A DNA stretch of 64,000 bases, taken from contig NZ_QRGP01000001.1 in NCBI RefSeq assembly GCF_003367235.1, forward strand, positions 2,091,121 to 2,155,120. The letters run 5' to 3'. The notes beneath the pieces are model-generated. The model worked only from the letters and a program-made list of their open reading frames with translations. It did no database searches and was not told where the DNA came from. Position 1 is the first letter of the stretch; each line of letters opens with the position of its first letter. The stretch comes from Sphingorhabdus pulchriflava (GTDB lineage: Bacteria > Pseudomonadota > Alphaproteobacteria > Sphingomonadales > Sphingomonadaceae). Shown here in pieces: positions 1 through 9,256 of the stretch. Both the position numbers and the translations under genes were made by a program.

Positions 1-1
1 A

Positions 2-274
2 ATCTGGGGCATTCCCGATCGCGGCCTGCTGCAAAAGGGATTGGTTGCAGACATCGTCGTGTTCGATGCAGATGCGATTGATCGGGGCGTGGAAGTCTAT
101 GTCCAGGATGTGCCGGGCGATGGCAGCCGCTACATTCGCGATGCGCATGGTGTCGATACCGTCATCGTCGGCGGCGGCGTCGCATGGAGTGCGGCAGAAG
201 GCTATACCAGCGACGCGCGCGGCGCCATTCTGCCGCCTGCAATCGATCCGGCTTTGGAGCGCATCGCCGCATGA
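2..274 (+). CDS. N-acyl-D-amino-acid deacylase family amidohydrolase, C-terminal end (partial)
   Basis: The window opens inside this gene; about 90 codons remain, ending in TGA at 272-274. The visible tail (DRGLLQKGLVADIVVFDAD, then a stretch ending DTVIVGGG) is the C-terminal beta-sandwich segment typical of D-aminoacylase/dihydroorotase-like metal-dependent amidohydrolases, where the G-x-x-ADIVVFD strand closes the metallo-hydrolase fold. The catalytic metal ligands lie upstream and cannot be seen. Its stop overlaps the ATG of the next gene (ATGA), so the two are probably co-translated. The family is clear; the exact substrate is not. Confidence 0.75.
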   Translation: MWGIPDRGLLQKGLVADIVVFDADAIDRGVEVYVQDVPGDGSRYIRDAHGVDTVIVGGGVAWSAAEGYTSDARGAILPPAIDPALERIAA

Positions 275-1233
275 GTTGGGAAGGCGTAACCGAGCGGCGC
301 GTCGAAACCAACGGCATCGCCCTCAACATTGCTGAAGCCGGAGAGGGGCCGCTGGTCCTTCTCCTCCATGGCTTTCCTGAAAGCTGGTATAGCTGGCGGC
401 ACCAATTCGCCCCGCTTGCAGCAGCGGGCTATCATGTCGTCGCCCCTGATATGCGCGGCTATGGGAAAAGCGACCGTCCCGAAGACATCACCGCCTATAA
501 TCAGGTCGAGGTCGTCAATGACATTATCGGCCTGATACCGGCTCTCGGTTATGAAACTGCGGTGGTGATTGGCCATGACTGGGGCGCACCCACCGCCTGG
601 GCAACCGCGCTGTTCCATCCGGATAAAGTTCGTGCGGTGGGCGGGCTTTCGGTGCCGTTCATGCCCCGCTCCCCGGTTCAGCCGATGCCGATGATGCGGG
701 AGATGTTCAAAGGCCAGTTCTTCTATCAGCTCTATTTTCAGGAGCCCGGCGTTGCCGAAGCCGAGTTTGAAAAGGACTTGAAGACCGGTCTGCGCAAATT
801 CCTGGTAATGGGTGGAGGAGAGACAGACCTCACCACCCTCGCCCCGAAAACCGAGCATGACGATCTGCTGACCAGCCTGCCTGATCCGCAGGTGCTGCCG
901 CCTTGGCTCAGCGAAGCCGACCTCGATTTCTACGCGGCCGAATTCACCCGCTCGGGCATGCGCGGGCCGCTGAACTATTATCGCAACCATGATCTGACAT
1001 GGGAACTGACCAAAGGCGCGCCCACCCAGATCCATCAGCCCGCAATGTTCGTGGCGGGAACGGCAGACGGCGTGGTGATGATGGCTGCAGAGGCCGTAAA
1101 GGCCCTGCCCCAATTCGTCACCGATTTGCGGATCAACCGGATGATTCCTGGCATCGGTCACTGGACCCAGCAAGAGGCACCAGACGCGGTCAATGAGAGC
1201 ATTCTCGAATTCCTGAACATCATCGACGGCTGA
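271..1233 (+). CDS. Alpha/beta hydrolase, epoxide-hydrolase-like
   Basis: This is a 320-residue alpha/beta hydrolase. The oxyanion-hole motif HGFPE lies at about residues 33-37. The nucleophile elbow GHDWGA at 101-106 has Asp103 in place of Ser, which is the epoxide hydrolase/haloalkane dehalogenase arrangement. The base is probably His297 (IGHW). A lid segment (RGPLNYYRN) supplies tyrosines of the kind that polarise an epoxide ring, which favours epoxide hydrolase over dehalogenase. I chose ATG 271, which overlaps the preceding stop as ATGA; an in-frame start at 184 would lie inside the neighbour. The flavoprotein gene follows after 14 bases, so the three plus-strand genes look like one operon. 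The natural substrate is unknown. Confidence 0.85.
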   Translation: MSWEGVTERRVETNGIALNIAEAGEGPLVLLLHGFPESWYSWRHQFAPLAAAGYHVVAPDMRGYGKSDRPEDITAYNQVEVVNDIIGLIPALGYETAVVIGHDWGAPTAWATALFHPDKVRAVGGLSVPFMPRSPVQPMPMMREMFKGQFFYQLYFQEPGVAEAEFEKDLKTGLRKFLVMGGGETDLTTLAPKTEHDDLLTSLPDPQVLPPWLSEADLDFYAAEFTRSGMRGPLNYYRNHDLTWELTKGAPTQIHQPAMFVAGTADGVVMMAAEAVKALPQFVTDLRINRMIPGIGHWTQQEAPDAVNESILEFLNIIDG

Positions 1234-1247
1234 GGAGAAGCGAGCCG

Positions 1248-2768
1248 ATGCGTGAAAAGGTTTTGGTCATCGGCGCAGGCATTGGTGGACTGTGCACCGC
1301 GTTAATGCTTGCGCCATCGGGGCGCGAGATTGTCATGATTGAACGCGACGGCCCGCTCGATACGTCGGATCCCGACGAACTGTTCCGTAACTGGAAACGC
1401 AACGGCGTCGCCCATCTGCGACAGAGCCATGCCTTTCTGGCGCGGCTGCGCGTCATCATGAAGGAAGAACATCCTGCACTTATCGATCAGTTGCTGGCCA
1501 ATGGCGTGCGCGAGCTGCCCTTCGACATCTGGCTGACCGAGCAGCAGGAGGAAGGCTATCAGCCCGAACCTGAAGACGAAGACCTTACCATGATCACCAG
1601 TCGTAGAACGACGCTGGAAATGACCATGCGGCGCTATGTCGAAACGCTGCCCAATGTCCGACTTCAATGCGGCTTTCGCGTCGAACGGCTTCTCACCCGC
1701 AAGGGAGAGGACGGCATATTGCAGGTCTATGGTGTCCAGGGAATGCGCGATGGCGTAGAAACCGAATTGCACGCCGACATCGTCGTCGATGCTTCAGGCA
1801 AAGGCGGTCGCGGTATCAAGCAATTGATCGATGAAGGCGCCATCATCAACGAGGAAAGCGAAAGCGCGGGCATACTCTATTTCACGCGCCACTACCGCTT
1901 GCTGCCGGGTCAAGAGGAACCCGACCGGCGGAGCAACCCGCCGGCCTCGGGCGATCTCGGCTATCTTAAATTCGGGGTATTTCCGGGCGATAATGGCAAT
2001 TTCTCGATTACCCTCGCCGTACCAGAGGTCGAACTGGAATTGCGGCAAGCAATAGTCGATCCGGAAATCTTCCACGCGATTACGTTGATGCTGCCCGGGC
2101 TGTTCCCATGGACCAACGCCAACCGGTCTGAGCCGACCGGCAAGGTTATCGGTATGGGCGATCTGGTGAGCCGTTGGCGCGATATGGTGGTCGACCGCAA
2201 ACCCGCTGTGCATGGATATTTTGCACTTGGCGACACGCTTGTCCGCACCAATCCGCTATTCGGGCGCGGCTGCTCCTTCGCAGCGGTCAGCGCCCAGTCG
2301 CTTCGCAAGGTGCTCGACACTCATAGCAAACCGACGGAACGGGCGATTGCATTCCATGAAGCCATAAAAACCGAATTGCGGCCTTTCTATCTCAACCAGC
2401 GGCAGCAGGATCGCGCCGCAATAAAGGAAGCGCGACGGGCGCTGACGCCAGGTGCGCGCGCAAAATTGCGCACGCGGCTGACAAAAAGTTTCATCAAGGA
2501 CGGTATCGAAATCGCAATCCGGTCAGACACCAAATTGCTTCGCGAAGCCTTGCGCGGGTTCCATATGCTCGAGCATCCCGATGCCTGGCTGCGCCGTCCG
2601 CGCAATCTGGGGGGCGTGCTCTATTACTGGGCGCGGGGCAAGCGCCGCAATGCGGCCGCCTATCGGCCTGAGCCCGGCCCTGAACGTGAAGCGATGCTGC
2701 GGTCCTTGCAAATAGACCATCAGGCCGACATCAACCGCATTGCGTCTGAAATGGCACGGGCGGCATAG
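1248..2768 (+). CDS. FAD-dependent oxidoreductase/monooxygenase
   Basis: A 506-residue flavoprotein. The N-terminal Rossmann motif GAGIGG (residues 9-14) binds the ADP part of FAD, and a later YFALGDTLVRTNP stretch matches the GD motif that contacts the flavin in para-hydroxybenzoate-hydroxylase-like and halogenase-like enzymes. A good ribosome site (GAGGAGAAG) precedes ATG 1248. It closes the plus-strand operon with the epoxide-hydrolase-like gene, so it may form or process an oxygenated intermediate handled by that hydrolase; this is inference from position only. The tryptophan-halogenase signature WxWxIP was not seen, so halogenase is less likely than hydroxylase or dehydrogenase. Confidence 0.75.
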   Translation: MREKVLVIGAGIGGLCTALMLAPSGREIVMIERDGPLDTSDPDELFRNWKRNGVAHLRQSHAFLARLRVIMKEEHPALIDQLLANGVRELPFDIWLTEQQEEGYQPEPEDEDLTMITSRRTTLEMTMRRYVETLPNVRLQCGFRVERLLTRKGEDGILQVYGVQGMRDGVETELHADIVVDASGKGGRGIKQLIDEGAIINEESESAGILYFTRHYRLLPGQEEPDRRSNPPASGDLGYLKFGVFPGDNGNFSITLAVPEVELELRQAIVDPEIFHAITLMLPGLFPWTNANRSEPTGKVIGMGDLVSRWRDMVVDRKPAVHGYFALGDTLVRTNPLFGRGCSFAAVSAQSLRKVLDTHSKPTERAIAFHEAIKTELRPFYLNQRQQDRAAIKEARRALTPGARAKLRTRLTKSFIKDGIEIAIRSDTKLLREALRGFHMLEHPDAWLRRPRNLGGVLYYWARGKRRNAAAYRPEPGPEREAMLRSLQIDHQADINRIASEMARAA

Positions 2769-2772
2769 TGCT

Positions 2773-2827
2773 GGCGTGACAAAGCCAAGTCGATCGGCGC
2801 GGCGTTAAGCCAAAAAATCGTCACGCC
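2773..2827. repeat. Inverted repeat between convergent genes
   Basis: GGCGTGAC (2773-2780) and GTCACGCC (2820-2827) are perfect 8-base inverted arms 39 bases apart, in the 73-base gap between the convergent flavoprotein and Baeyer-Villiger monooxygenase genes. No T-tract follows. It may help to end transcription from both sides, but this is weakly supported. Confidence 0.3.
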
Positions 2828-2841
2828 GACCGTTCACGCGG

Positions 2842-4662
2842 TCAGGTCAGAACAAGCCCGCGCATTTCGCCGTCTGATCGCCAATCTTCAAGGATACGGA
2901 AAAACGCAACTGACCCTTTGCCATAAGAGCTGAAACTGGCGGCCTGCTCGCTGATTTGCCCCTCGCCATTGTAATAGCCGGGCGTGCATTCCTCGAGGAA
3001 TTTACGACGGTCAAGCACGGCATCGAGAATTTCCTGCGTCCAGGAATCTTCGGCTTCTACAGTTGGCTCCACGCGGGTCTTCTGCTGTTTGAGCGCGGCG
3101 GAAATAATATGTGCAGCATGCTGGCTCTGCTCTGCCAGCGCGTGCGGATAATTGGCGGTAAAGCCCGATTGGATGGTCGAAAAGATAAAGCAGTTGGGAA
3201 AGCCGTTGACCGTCATGCCATGCAGCGTACGCCCGCCGGTTGCCCATTTCTCTTCCAGCGAGCGCCCACCGACACCGTGGATGTCATAACCTGTGCGTCG
3301 GGCAAAGCTGGTTCCCACCTCAAAACCAGTGGCAAAGATCAGGCAATCGAGCGGATACTCTTTGCCATTCGCAACCACGCCGCGCGCGGTAATGCGTTCG
3401 ACGCCCTTTCCGTCGGTATCAACCAAGGTGACATTCGGCCGGTTGAAAGTCGGCAGATAATCATCGTGGAAACACGGGCGTTTGCAGAACTGGTTGTAAT
3501 AGGGCTTCAACGCCTCGGCAACAGCAGCATTTTCCACCACTGAATCAACACGGCCGCGGATCGAATCCATTTTCTTGAAATCCGCGAGTTGAACCAATTC
3601 ATCCGGATCGACATTTTTGCCTTCAGCGGCAGCCTTTTCGGCGCGCATCCGGGCGATCACGCCTAAGTTGCGAATAATGTCGGTCCAGCCGTCGGCGACA
3701 AGATCTTCTTCTGCCCAGCCGCCAGATACTAGAGTGTTGAAATTCTCCATCCTGTTCTGGTGCCAGCCGGGGGTCAGCGACCTGGCCCAATCCGGATCGG
3801 TCGGGCGGTCGCCGCGCACGTCTATCGACGATGGCGTGCGTTGAAAGACATAGAGATGCTTCGCCGCTGCTCCAAGATGGGGAACGGCCTGCACGGCTGT
3901 CGCGCCGGTACCGATTATTCCGACCACCTTGTCGCCAAGCTTGTCGAGGCCACCGGTCGAATCGCCGCCGGTATAGGCATAGTCCCAGCGGCTGGTATGG
4001 AATGTATGTCCGGCAAAATCTTCAATGCCGGGAATGCCAGGCAGTTTGGGCCGGTCCAGCGGGCCATTGGCCATCACCACAAAGCGGGCGCGGATGGCGT
4101 CACCCCTGTTGGTCGAAACAATCCACCGCCGCGCAGATTCGTCCCATGAAAGGTCGGACACCTCGGTCTGGAAAAGCACATCGCGGTTGAGGTCATAATG
4201 CTCGGCAAGCCGTTGCGTGTAAGCCCGGATTTCCGGCCCTTGCGAATATTTGCGTTCCGGCATGAAACCGGTTTCCTCTAGCAGCGGCAGATAGACATAG
4301 CTTTCAATGTCGCAAGCCGCACCGGGATAGCGGTTCCAGTACCAGGTCCCGCCAAAGGCTCCGCCTTTTTCAATCAAGCGGATATCCTCAATGCCTGCAT
4401 CGCGCAGTCTTGCCCCGGCCAGCAGCCCGCCAAAGCCGCCGCCAATAACGACAACATCTTTTTCGTCCGAGAGCGGCGCACGCTCGATAATCTGCTCGAC
4501 ATAAGGGTCTTCGCGATAATGGGCGAACTTGCCCGCCATCTCGACATATTGCTCATTCGCATCGCCGCGCAGACGCTTGTCACGCTCGGCACGATATTTG
4601 GCTTTGAGTGCATTGGGATCAAATCCGAGTTCGCCAGTGTTCGCTTGGGTCTCTGTCGTCAT
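2842..4662 (-). CDS. Flavin-containing monooxygenase of the Baeyer-Villiger type
   Basis: A 606-residue enzyme with two dinucleotide-binding motifs, GGGFGG at about residues 74-79 for FAD and GTGATA at about 251-256 for NADPH. Between them is the type I Baeyer-Villiger fingerprint FxGxxxHxxxWD (FAGHTFHTSRWD, 216-227). Length and motif order fit cyclohexanone- or phenylacetone-monooxygenase relatives, which insert oxygen next to a ketone to give an ester or lactone. ATG 4662 is chosen; the longer reading frame to 4710 begins with TTG. The TetR gene upstream on the same strand is probably its regulator. The ketone substrate cannot be told from sequence. Confidence 0.85.
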   Translation of the reverse strand: MTTETQANTGELGFDPNALKAKYRAERDKRLRGDANEQYVEMAGKFAHYREDPYVEQIIERAPLSDEKDVVVIGGGFGGLLAGARLRDAGIEDIRLIEKGGAFGGTWYWNRYPGAACDIESYVYLPLLEETGFMPERKYSQGPEIRAYTQRLAEHYDLNRDVLFQTEVSDLSWDESARRWIVSTNRGDAIRARFVVMANGPLDRPKLPGIPGIEDFAGHTFHTSRWDYAYTGGDSTGGLDKLGDKVVGIIGTGATAVQAVPHLGAAAKHLYVFQRTPSSIDVRGDRPTDPDWARSLTPGWHQNRMENFNTLVSGGWAEEDLVADGWTDIIRNLGVIARMRAEKAAAEGKNVDPDELVQLADFKKMDSIRGRVDSVVENAAVAEALKPYYNQFCKRPCFHDDYLPTFNRPNVTLVDTDGKGVERITARGVVANGKEYPLDCLIFATGFEVGTSFARRTGYDIHGVGGRSLEEKWATGGRTLHGMTVNGFPNCFIFSTIQSGFTANYPHALAEQSQHAAHIISAALKQQKTRVEPTVEAEDSWTQEILDAVLDRRKFLEECTPGYYNGEGQISEQAASFSSYGKGSVAFFRILEDWRSDGEMRGLVLT

Positions 4663-4791
4663 AGTCGGGCTCGCTTTGCTAATAGAAACTATATCCGTTG
4701 GGCGCTGCAATTGCGTATTGGATGGAGGCGGCCAAAATCGGCCTGTGTCGAAGGTGCCTCATATCGAGCACACCGAGCTTTCCGGTGGCAG

Positions 4792-5403
4792 TCAGCTCGC
4801 GCGTCCCATCGTTTCTAAAATCGTTCCCAAACGACAAGCTGCTTCGACCACCTCTTCGATTGGCGTAGTGAAATCATTGATGATCCAGTCGAGCGCTATG
4901 TTAAGGATCGCGCCGACGGCGCCAATGGCAACCATCCGGTCAATGCGCGACAAGCGGTCCAAAGGCGCATCGACGATCAGCTCGGCAAATGTCTCGACCG
5001 CCGTTTCGAGATATTCGTCCACAATCGGGCTGATACCCCGAATTTCGACCAGAAAGGCACGGGCATGTGCAGGCTGTTCGCGCAGCATCCCGTAATAATT
5101 GGTCAATATTGTCCGCAGGCGCTCGTTTCGCGGAACCACCTCGCACTTGGCGCGCAATTCGCCGACCATATATTGCAAAGAAGCCGAAGCGACTGCCACC
5201 AGCATGTCTTCGCTGTTGGCGAAGCTTTCGTAGAAATAACGCTCGGTAAGGCCAGCTGCGTCACATACCGCTTTTACCGAGGAATGACGAAATCCACGCT
5301 CGCTATATACTTGCAGCGCAGCAGTCAGCAGCTGCGCGCGCCGTTCCGCCTTACGCTCGTCGGCCCCACGGCCGCGCCATCTTCTTTCAACTGCCTGTGC
5401 CAT
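4792..5403 (-). CDS. TetR/AcrR family transcriptional regulator
   Basis: A 203-residue protein with an N-terminal helix-turn-helix at about residues 20-65 (RAQLLTAALQVYSERGF, then SVKAVCDAAGLTERYFYESF), the standard TetR layout with an unrelated ligand-binding C-terminal half. It lies upstream of the monooxygenase gene on the same strand, 129 bases away. A perfect 7-base palindrome sits 35 bases before its start codon (5439-5456). Autoregulation and control of the monooxygenase are therefore likely. The ligand is unknown. Confidence 0.85.
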   Translation of the reverse strand: MAQAVERRWRGRGADERKAERRAQLLTAALQVYSERGFRHSSVKAVCDAAGLTERYFYESFANSEDMLVAVASASLQYMVGELRAKCEVVPRNERLRTILTNYYGMLREQPAHARAFLVEIRGISPIVDEYLETAVETFAELIVDAPLDRLSRIDRMVAIGAVGAILNIALDWIINDFTTPIEEVVEAACRLGTILETMGRAS

Positions 5404-5438
5404 ATTTCAAAGACAGCCTAACCGAACAATCGTGTTGT

Positions 5439-5456
5439 TGACAATCTAAATTGTCA
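5439..5456. promoter_or_regulatory. Candidate TetR operator
   Basis: TGACAAT and ATTGTCA are perfect inverted arms separated by CTAA. The site lies 35 bases upstream of the start of the adjacent TetR gene, where TetR-family operators usually sit. The nearest gene on the other side (mmsB) points its stop codon here, so the site can serve only the TetR-monooxygenase unit. Confidence 0.45.
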
Positions 5457-5540
5457 TTTTGGCAAAGCCTTTTGGACACAGGCGATTTCAGCCCGCTTTA
5501 CGTAGCGCTGCGGGCCATATTCAATAGGACATCGTGTGGG

Positions 5541-6410
5541 CTAAAGCATCTTGATGATCGCCGAGAAATCGAGACCACCCTGCCCCGCCTTGTCAAAGGC
5601 TTCGTAGAGCGCAGCGGCCTTCTCGCCCATCGGCACATCGGCATCGACCGAGGCTGCGGCCTCCATCGCCAGCTTCAAATCTTTGAGCATCAGCGCAGTG
5701 GCAAAACCGCCCTGATAGTCATTGTCTGCAGGTGATTGCGGGCCGACGCCGGGGACCGGGCAATAGCTGGTCATCGACCAGTTTTGGCCCGACGCCTTGG
5801 AAGAGATGTCGTAGAAGGTCTGGAGGTCGAGGCCGAGTTTCTCGGCAAGCATGAACGCTTCGCAGGTCGCGATCATAGATGCGCCGAGCAGCATGTTGTT
5901 GCAAATCTTTGCTGCCTGCCCTGCCCCCGATGCGCCTGCATGGATCACCGCCTTACCCATTGCGGCAAGGATCGGTTCGGCGCGTGCAAAGGCGCTGTCG
6001 CTACCACCGACCATGAAGGTAAGCGTGCCGCCATTGGCCGCAGCAATGCCCCCTGAGACCGGTGCATCCACCATTTCATAACCTGCAGCGGTCGCATCCG
6101 CGGTCACCTTGCGCGCTGTTGCGACATCTATAGTCGAACAATCGAGCAGGATTGCGCCCGCAGGTGCATGGCCGATGACATCGCCTTCATAGACGCTGTC
6201 GACAATCTTACCGTTGGGCAGCATCGAGACGACCGCCTCCACATCAGCCACCGCTTCACGCACGCTGGTGAAGGTCGCGCAGCCATTTTCCTTCGCGCGC
6301 GCCAGAGCATCCGCCGACAGGTCAAACGCATTGACCGCATGCCCTGCTTTCACAAGGTTCGCAGCCATCCCGCCACCCATATTGCCGAGACCGATAAAGG
6401 CTATTTTCAT
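5541..6410 (-). CDS. mmsB: 3-hydroxyisobutyrate dehydrogenase
   Basis: A 289-residue NAD-dependent dehydrogenase. The N-terminal GLGNMG motif (residues 7-12) binds the cofactor, a DAPVSGG segment lies in the middle, and GAGQAAKICNN carries the conserved catalytic lysine of beta-hydroxyacid dehydrogenases. It oxidises 3-hydroxyisobutyrate to methylmalonate semialdehyde in valine breakdown. It overlaps the upstream acyl-CoA dehydrogenase gene by four bases (ATGA), and mmsA lies just before that, so the three form a valine-catabolism operon. Tartronate-semialdehyde reductase is a close relative, but the neighbours settle the call. Confidence 0.92.
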   Translation of the reverse strand: MKIAFIGLGNMGGGMAANLVKAGHAVNAFDLSADALARAKENGCATFTSVREAVADVEAVVSMLPNGKIVDSVYEGDVIGHAPAGAILLDCSTIDVATARKVTADATAAGYEMVDAPVSGGIAAANGGTLTFMVGGSDSAFARAEPILAAMGKAVIHAGASGAGQAAKICNNMLLGASMIATCEAFMLAEKLGLDLQTFYDISSKASGQNWSMTSYCPVPGVGPQSPADNDYQGGFATALMLKDLKLAMEAAASVDADVPMGEKAAALYEAFDKAGQGGLDFSAIIKML

Positions 6411-7552
6411 TGGCGTAACAAATCCCTTCCGACGATCATCCGCATCACCTGGTTGGTGCCTTCGAGGATCGAGTGGACGCGCAGGTCGCGCCAGAAACGC
6501 TCGATCGGATAGTCGCGCAAATAGCCATAGCCACCGAACAATTGCAGCGCCTTGTTGACAATCTCGCTACCATTGTCAGTCGCAAGGCGCTTTGCCATGG
6601 CGGAGAAACGGCTCTTGTCGGGCGCGTTGGCGTTGACCTTGCAGGCAGCCATATAGAGCAAAGCGCGCGCGGCTTCGAGATCGGTTGCCATGTCGGCGAG
6701 CATGAACTGGGTGTTCTGAAAATCGGCAACCGGCTGGCCGAATTGCTGGCGTTCTTTCGTGTATTTGACCGCTTCGTCGAGGCAGCGTTGCGCCCCGCCG
6801 AGCGAGCAGGCACCGATGTTGAGCCGACCGCCATCGAGCCCCGCCATCGCAAAGCGGAAGCCATCGCCTTCTGCACCGACACGGTTTGCAACCGGAACAC
6901 GGCAATCTTCAAAGATCACCTGCGCGGTCGGCGATGCGTTCCAGCCCAGTTTCTTTTCCGGCGCGCCAAAGCTGAGGCCGGGTGTGTCCTTGTCGACAAC
7001 AAGACAGCTGATGCCTTTGGCTTTCTCATCGCCGGTGCGCACCATCACGACATAGATGTCGTTATAGCCCGCGCCCGAAATGAACTGCTTTGTGCCGTTG
7101 AGGACATAATGGTCGCCGTCCAGCTTAGCGCTGGTTTTGAGCGCAGCCGCGTCCGAACCAGAACCCGGCTCGGTCAGGCAATAACTGGCAATCTTCTCCA
7201 TGCTGACCAGATCAGGCAGATAGCGCGCCTTCAGCTCAGCTGAGCCGAAGGTGTCGATCATCCAGGCGGCCATATTGTGGATCGAGATATAGGCGCTGGT
7301 TGCGGGGCAACCATAGGCCATCGCCTCCATGATCAATGCCGCCTCGAGCCGCCCCAGCCCGATCCCGCCATTCTCTTCCGAGATATAGATCGCACCAAAG
7401 CCAAGTTCACCGGCGGCTTTCCAGACATCGACCGGATAATGGCTCTTCTCGTCCCACTCGCCTGCAAAGGGCGTGATGCGATCGGCAGTGAATTTGCGCG
7501 CCATATCCTGAATGGCGAGTTGATCATCGGTGAGGTCAAACTGGCTGGTCAT
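6407..7552 (-). CDS. Acyl-CoA dehydrogenase, probably isobutyryl-CoA dehydrogenase
   Basis: A 381-residue acyl-CoA dehydrogenase with the usual signatures: CLTEPGSGSDA in the middle domain, the FGQP-VADFQNTQ helix, and LEGTNQVMRMIVGR near the C-terminus, whose glutamate is in the position of a catalytic base. It lies between mmsA (3-base gap) and mmsB (4-base overlap), which points to isobutyryl-CoA to methacrylyl-CoA oxidation in valine breakdown. No enoyl-CoA hydratase or 3-hydroxyisobutyryl-CoA hydrolase gene is adjacent. Use of other branched or short acyl-CoAs cannot be excluded. Confidence 0.9.
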   Translation of the reverse strand: MTSQFDLTDDQLAIQDMARKFTADRITPFAGEWDEKSHYPVDVWKAAGELGFGAIYISEENGGIGLGRLEAALIMEAMAYGCPATSAYISIHNMAAWMIDTFGSAELKARYLPDLVSMEKIASYCLTEPGSGSDAAALKTSAKLDGDHYVLNGTKQFISGAGYNDIYVVMVRTGDEKAKGISCLVVDKDTPGLSFGAPEKKLGWNASPTAQVIFEDCRVPVANRVGAEGDGFRFAMAGLDGGRLNIGACSLGGAQRCLDEAVKYTKERQQFGQPVADFQNTQFMLADMATDLEAARALLYMAACKVNANAPDKSRFSAMAKRLATDNGSEIVNKALQLFGGYGYLRDYPIERFWRDLRVHSILEGTNQVMRMIVGRDLLRQ

Positions 7553-7555
7553 CGG

Positions 7556-9049
7556 TTAGCCCATCGTCGGAATGATGAAGGCGTTCGAACCATCGCCGCC
7601 GCCATCGGGCCAGCGGGCGGTGACTTTCTTCACCTTGGTCCAGAATTTGATGCCTTCCATGCCATATTGGTCGGTGTCGCCAAAGCCGGAGCGTTTCCAG
7701 CCGCCAAAGCTGTGATAGGCGACGGGAACCGGGATCGGCACGTTGATGCCGACCATGCCGACATTGACGCGGCTGGCAAATTCGCGCGCAGCATGGCCGT
7801 TGCGCGTAAAGATCGCGACGCCATTGCCATATTGGTGCTTGCTCGGAAGGCTGATTGCCTCTTCGAAATCCTTTGCGCGCACCATCTGCAGCACGGGGCC
7901 GAAAATCTCTTCCTTATAGCTTTCCATGTCGGTCGTGACATGGTCGAACAGGGTCGGGCCGATAAAATAACCTTCCTCATGCCCCTGCAGCTTGAAGCCG
8001 CGTCCGTCGATGACCAGTTCCGCACCTTCGTCGGCGCATTTCTGGATCCAGCCCTCGACTTTCGCCTTGTGCTGCGCGGTGACGACCGGGCCATAATGCG
8101 CTTCAGTGTCTGTCGAAATGCCAATCTTCAGCGCGTGGATCGCGGGGATCAGCTTTGCCTTCAGCGCTTCAGCCGTATCATCGCCCACCGGCACGACGAC
8201 GGGCAGCGCCATGCAGCGTTCGCCTGCCGAACCGAAGGCCGCGCCCGTCAGATCATTGACCACCTGGTCGAGGTCAGCATCGGGCATCACAATGCCGTGG
8301 TTTTTCGCCCCACCCATCGCCTGCACGCGCTTTCCGGCGGCGACGCCGCGGTTGTAGACATAGTGCGCAATATCGGAACTGCCGACAAAACTGACGGCGC
8401 TGATCGCCGGATGGTCGAGGATTGCATCGACCATTTCCTTGTCGCCATGCACGACCTGGAAAATGCCTTCAGGGATTCCTGCTTCCAGAAACAGTTCGGC
8501 CAGTCGATTGGGCACGCTCGGGTCGCGCTCCGAAGGCTTCAGGATGAAGGCATTGCCAACGCTGGTGGCAACCGCACCCATCCAAAGCGGGATCATCGCC
8601 GGGAAGTTGAACGGGGTGATGCCCGCACCGATGCCCAGCGGCTGGCGCATCGAATAGACGTCGATGCCGGGGCCTGCGCCCTGCGTATATTCGCCCTTCA
8701 ACACATGTGGCAGACCGCAGCAAAATTCGACAACCTCCAGCCCCCGCTGGATATCGCCCTTGCTGTCAGCAATCACCTTGCCATGCTCGGCGGAAAGCAT
8801 GTGCGCCAGTTCGTCCATATGCTTTTCAACGAGCGCCTTGAAATCGAACATCACGCGCGCCCGGCGCTGCGGGTTCATCGCTGCCCATGCCGGTTGCGCC
8901 TTTTGCGCCGCTGCCACTGCCTGATCGAGGACTGCCTTGTCACCTAACGCAACGCGCCCCTGCACCCCGCCATTATTGGGGTCCATGATGTCACTGAACC
9001 GCGATGCCGCTGGCACACCGCCCACAAGGAAATGGTCAATCTGGCGCAT
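7556..9049 (-). CDS. mmsA: CoA-acylating methylmalonate-semialdehyde dehydrogenase
   Basis: A 497-residue aldehyde dehydrogenase. The catalytic cysteine is Cys279 in GSAGERCMALPVV, preceded by the ITPFNFPAMIPLWM segment characteristic of the methylmalonate-semialdehyde branch, which makes propionyl-CoA and CO2 using NAD and CoA. I chose ATG 9049 because AGGAGA stands seven to eight bases before it and the protein then begins MRQIDHFLVGG; an in-frame ATG at 9094 has no such site. First gene of the valine operon, with about 200 bases upstream for its promoter. Confidence 0.93.
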   Translation of the reverse strand: MRQIDHFLVGGVPAASRFSDIMDPNNGGVQGRVALGDKAVLDQAVAAAQKAQPAWAAMNPQRRARVMFDFKALVEKHMDELAHMLSAEHGKVIADSKGDIQRGLEVVEFCCGLPHVLKGEYTQGAGPGIDVYSMRQPLGIGAGITPFNFPAMIPLWMGAVATSVGNAFILKPSERDPSVPNRLAELFLEAGIPEGIFQVVHGDKEMVDAILDHPAISAVSFVGSSDIAHYVYNRGVAAGKRVQAMGGAKNHGIVMPDADLDQVVNDLTGAAFGSAGERCMALPVVVPVGDDTAEALKAKLIPAIHALKIGISTDTEAHYGPVVTAQHKAKVEGWIQKCADEGAELVIDGRGFKLQGHEEGYFIGPTLFDHVTTDMESYKEEIFGPVLQMVRAKDFEEAISLPSKHQYGNGVAIFTRNGHAAREFASRVNVGMVGINVPIPVPVAYHSFGGWKRSGFGDTDQYGMEGIKFWTKVKKVTARWPDGGGDGSNAFIIPTMG

Positions 9050-9256
9050 TTTGGCTCTCCTATAGTCCCAGTCCGAATATCTAGCGGCCATCATGACCTT
9101 TTTGCGAGATTCGGTAATAATCCATCATAGTCGCGCAACTATCGAATAGCAAACTTCTGCTTTTCATTGGACGCACGACTCGTGCTGTAGGCTAACCCAG
9201 CTTAGCTGAAGAGGGCATAGAAATATCACCGGTACAATGGGAACAATCGACCGCAA

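Noticed and set aside
7277..8947. Long plus-strand open frame of 556 codons opposite mmsA and the acyl-CoA dehydrogenase gene
   Set aside because: It is the antisense shadow of well-recognised enzymes in a GC-rich genome; its His/Asp/Arg-rich product shows no domain.
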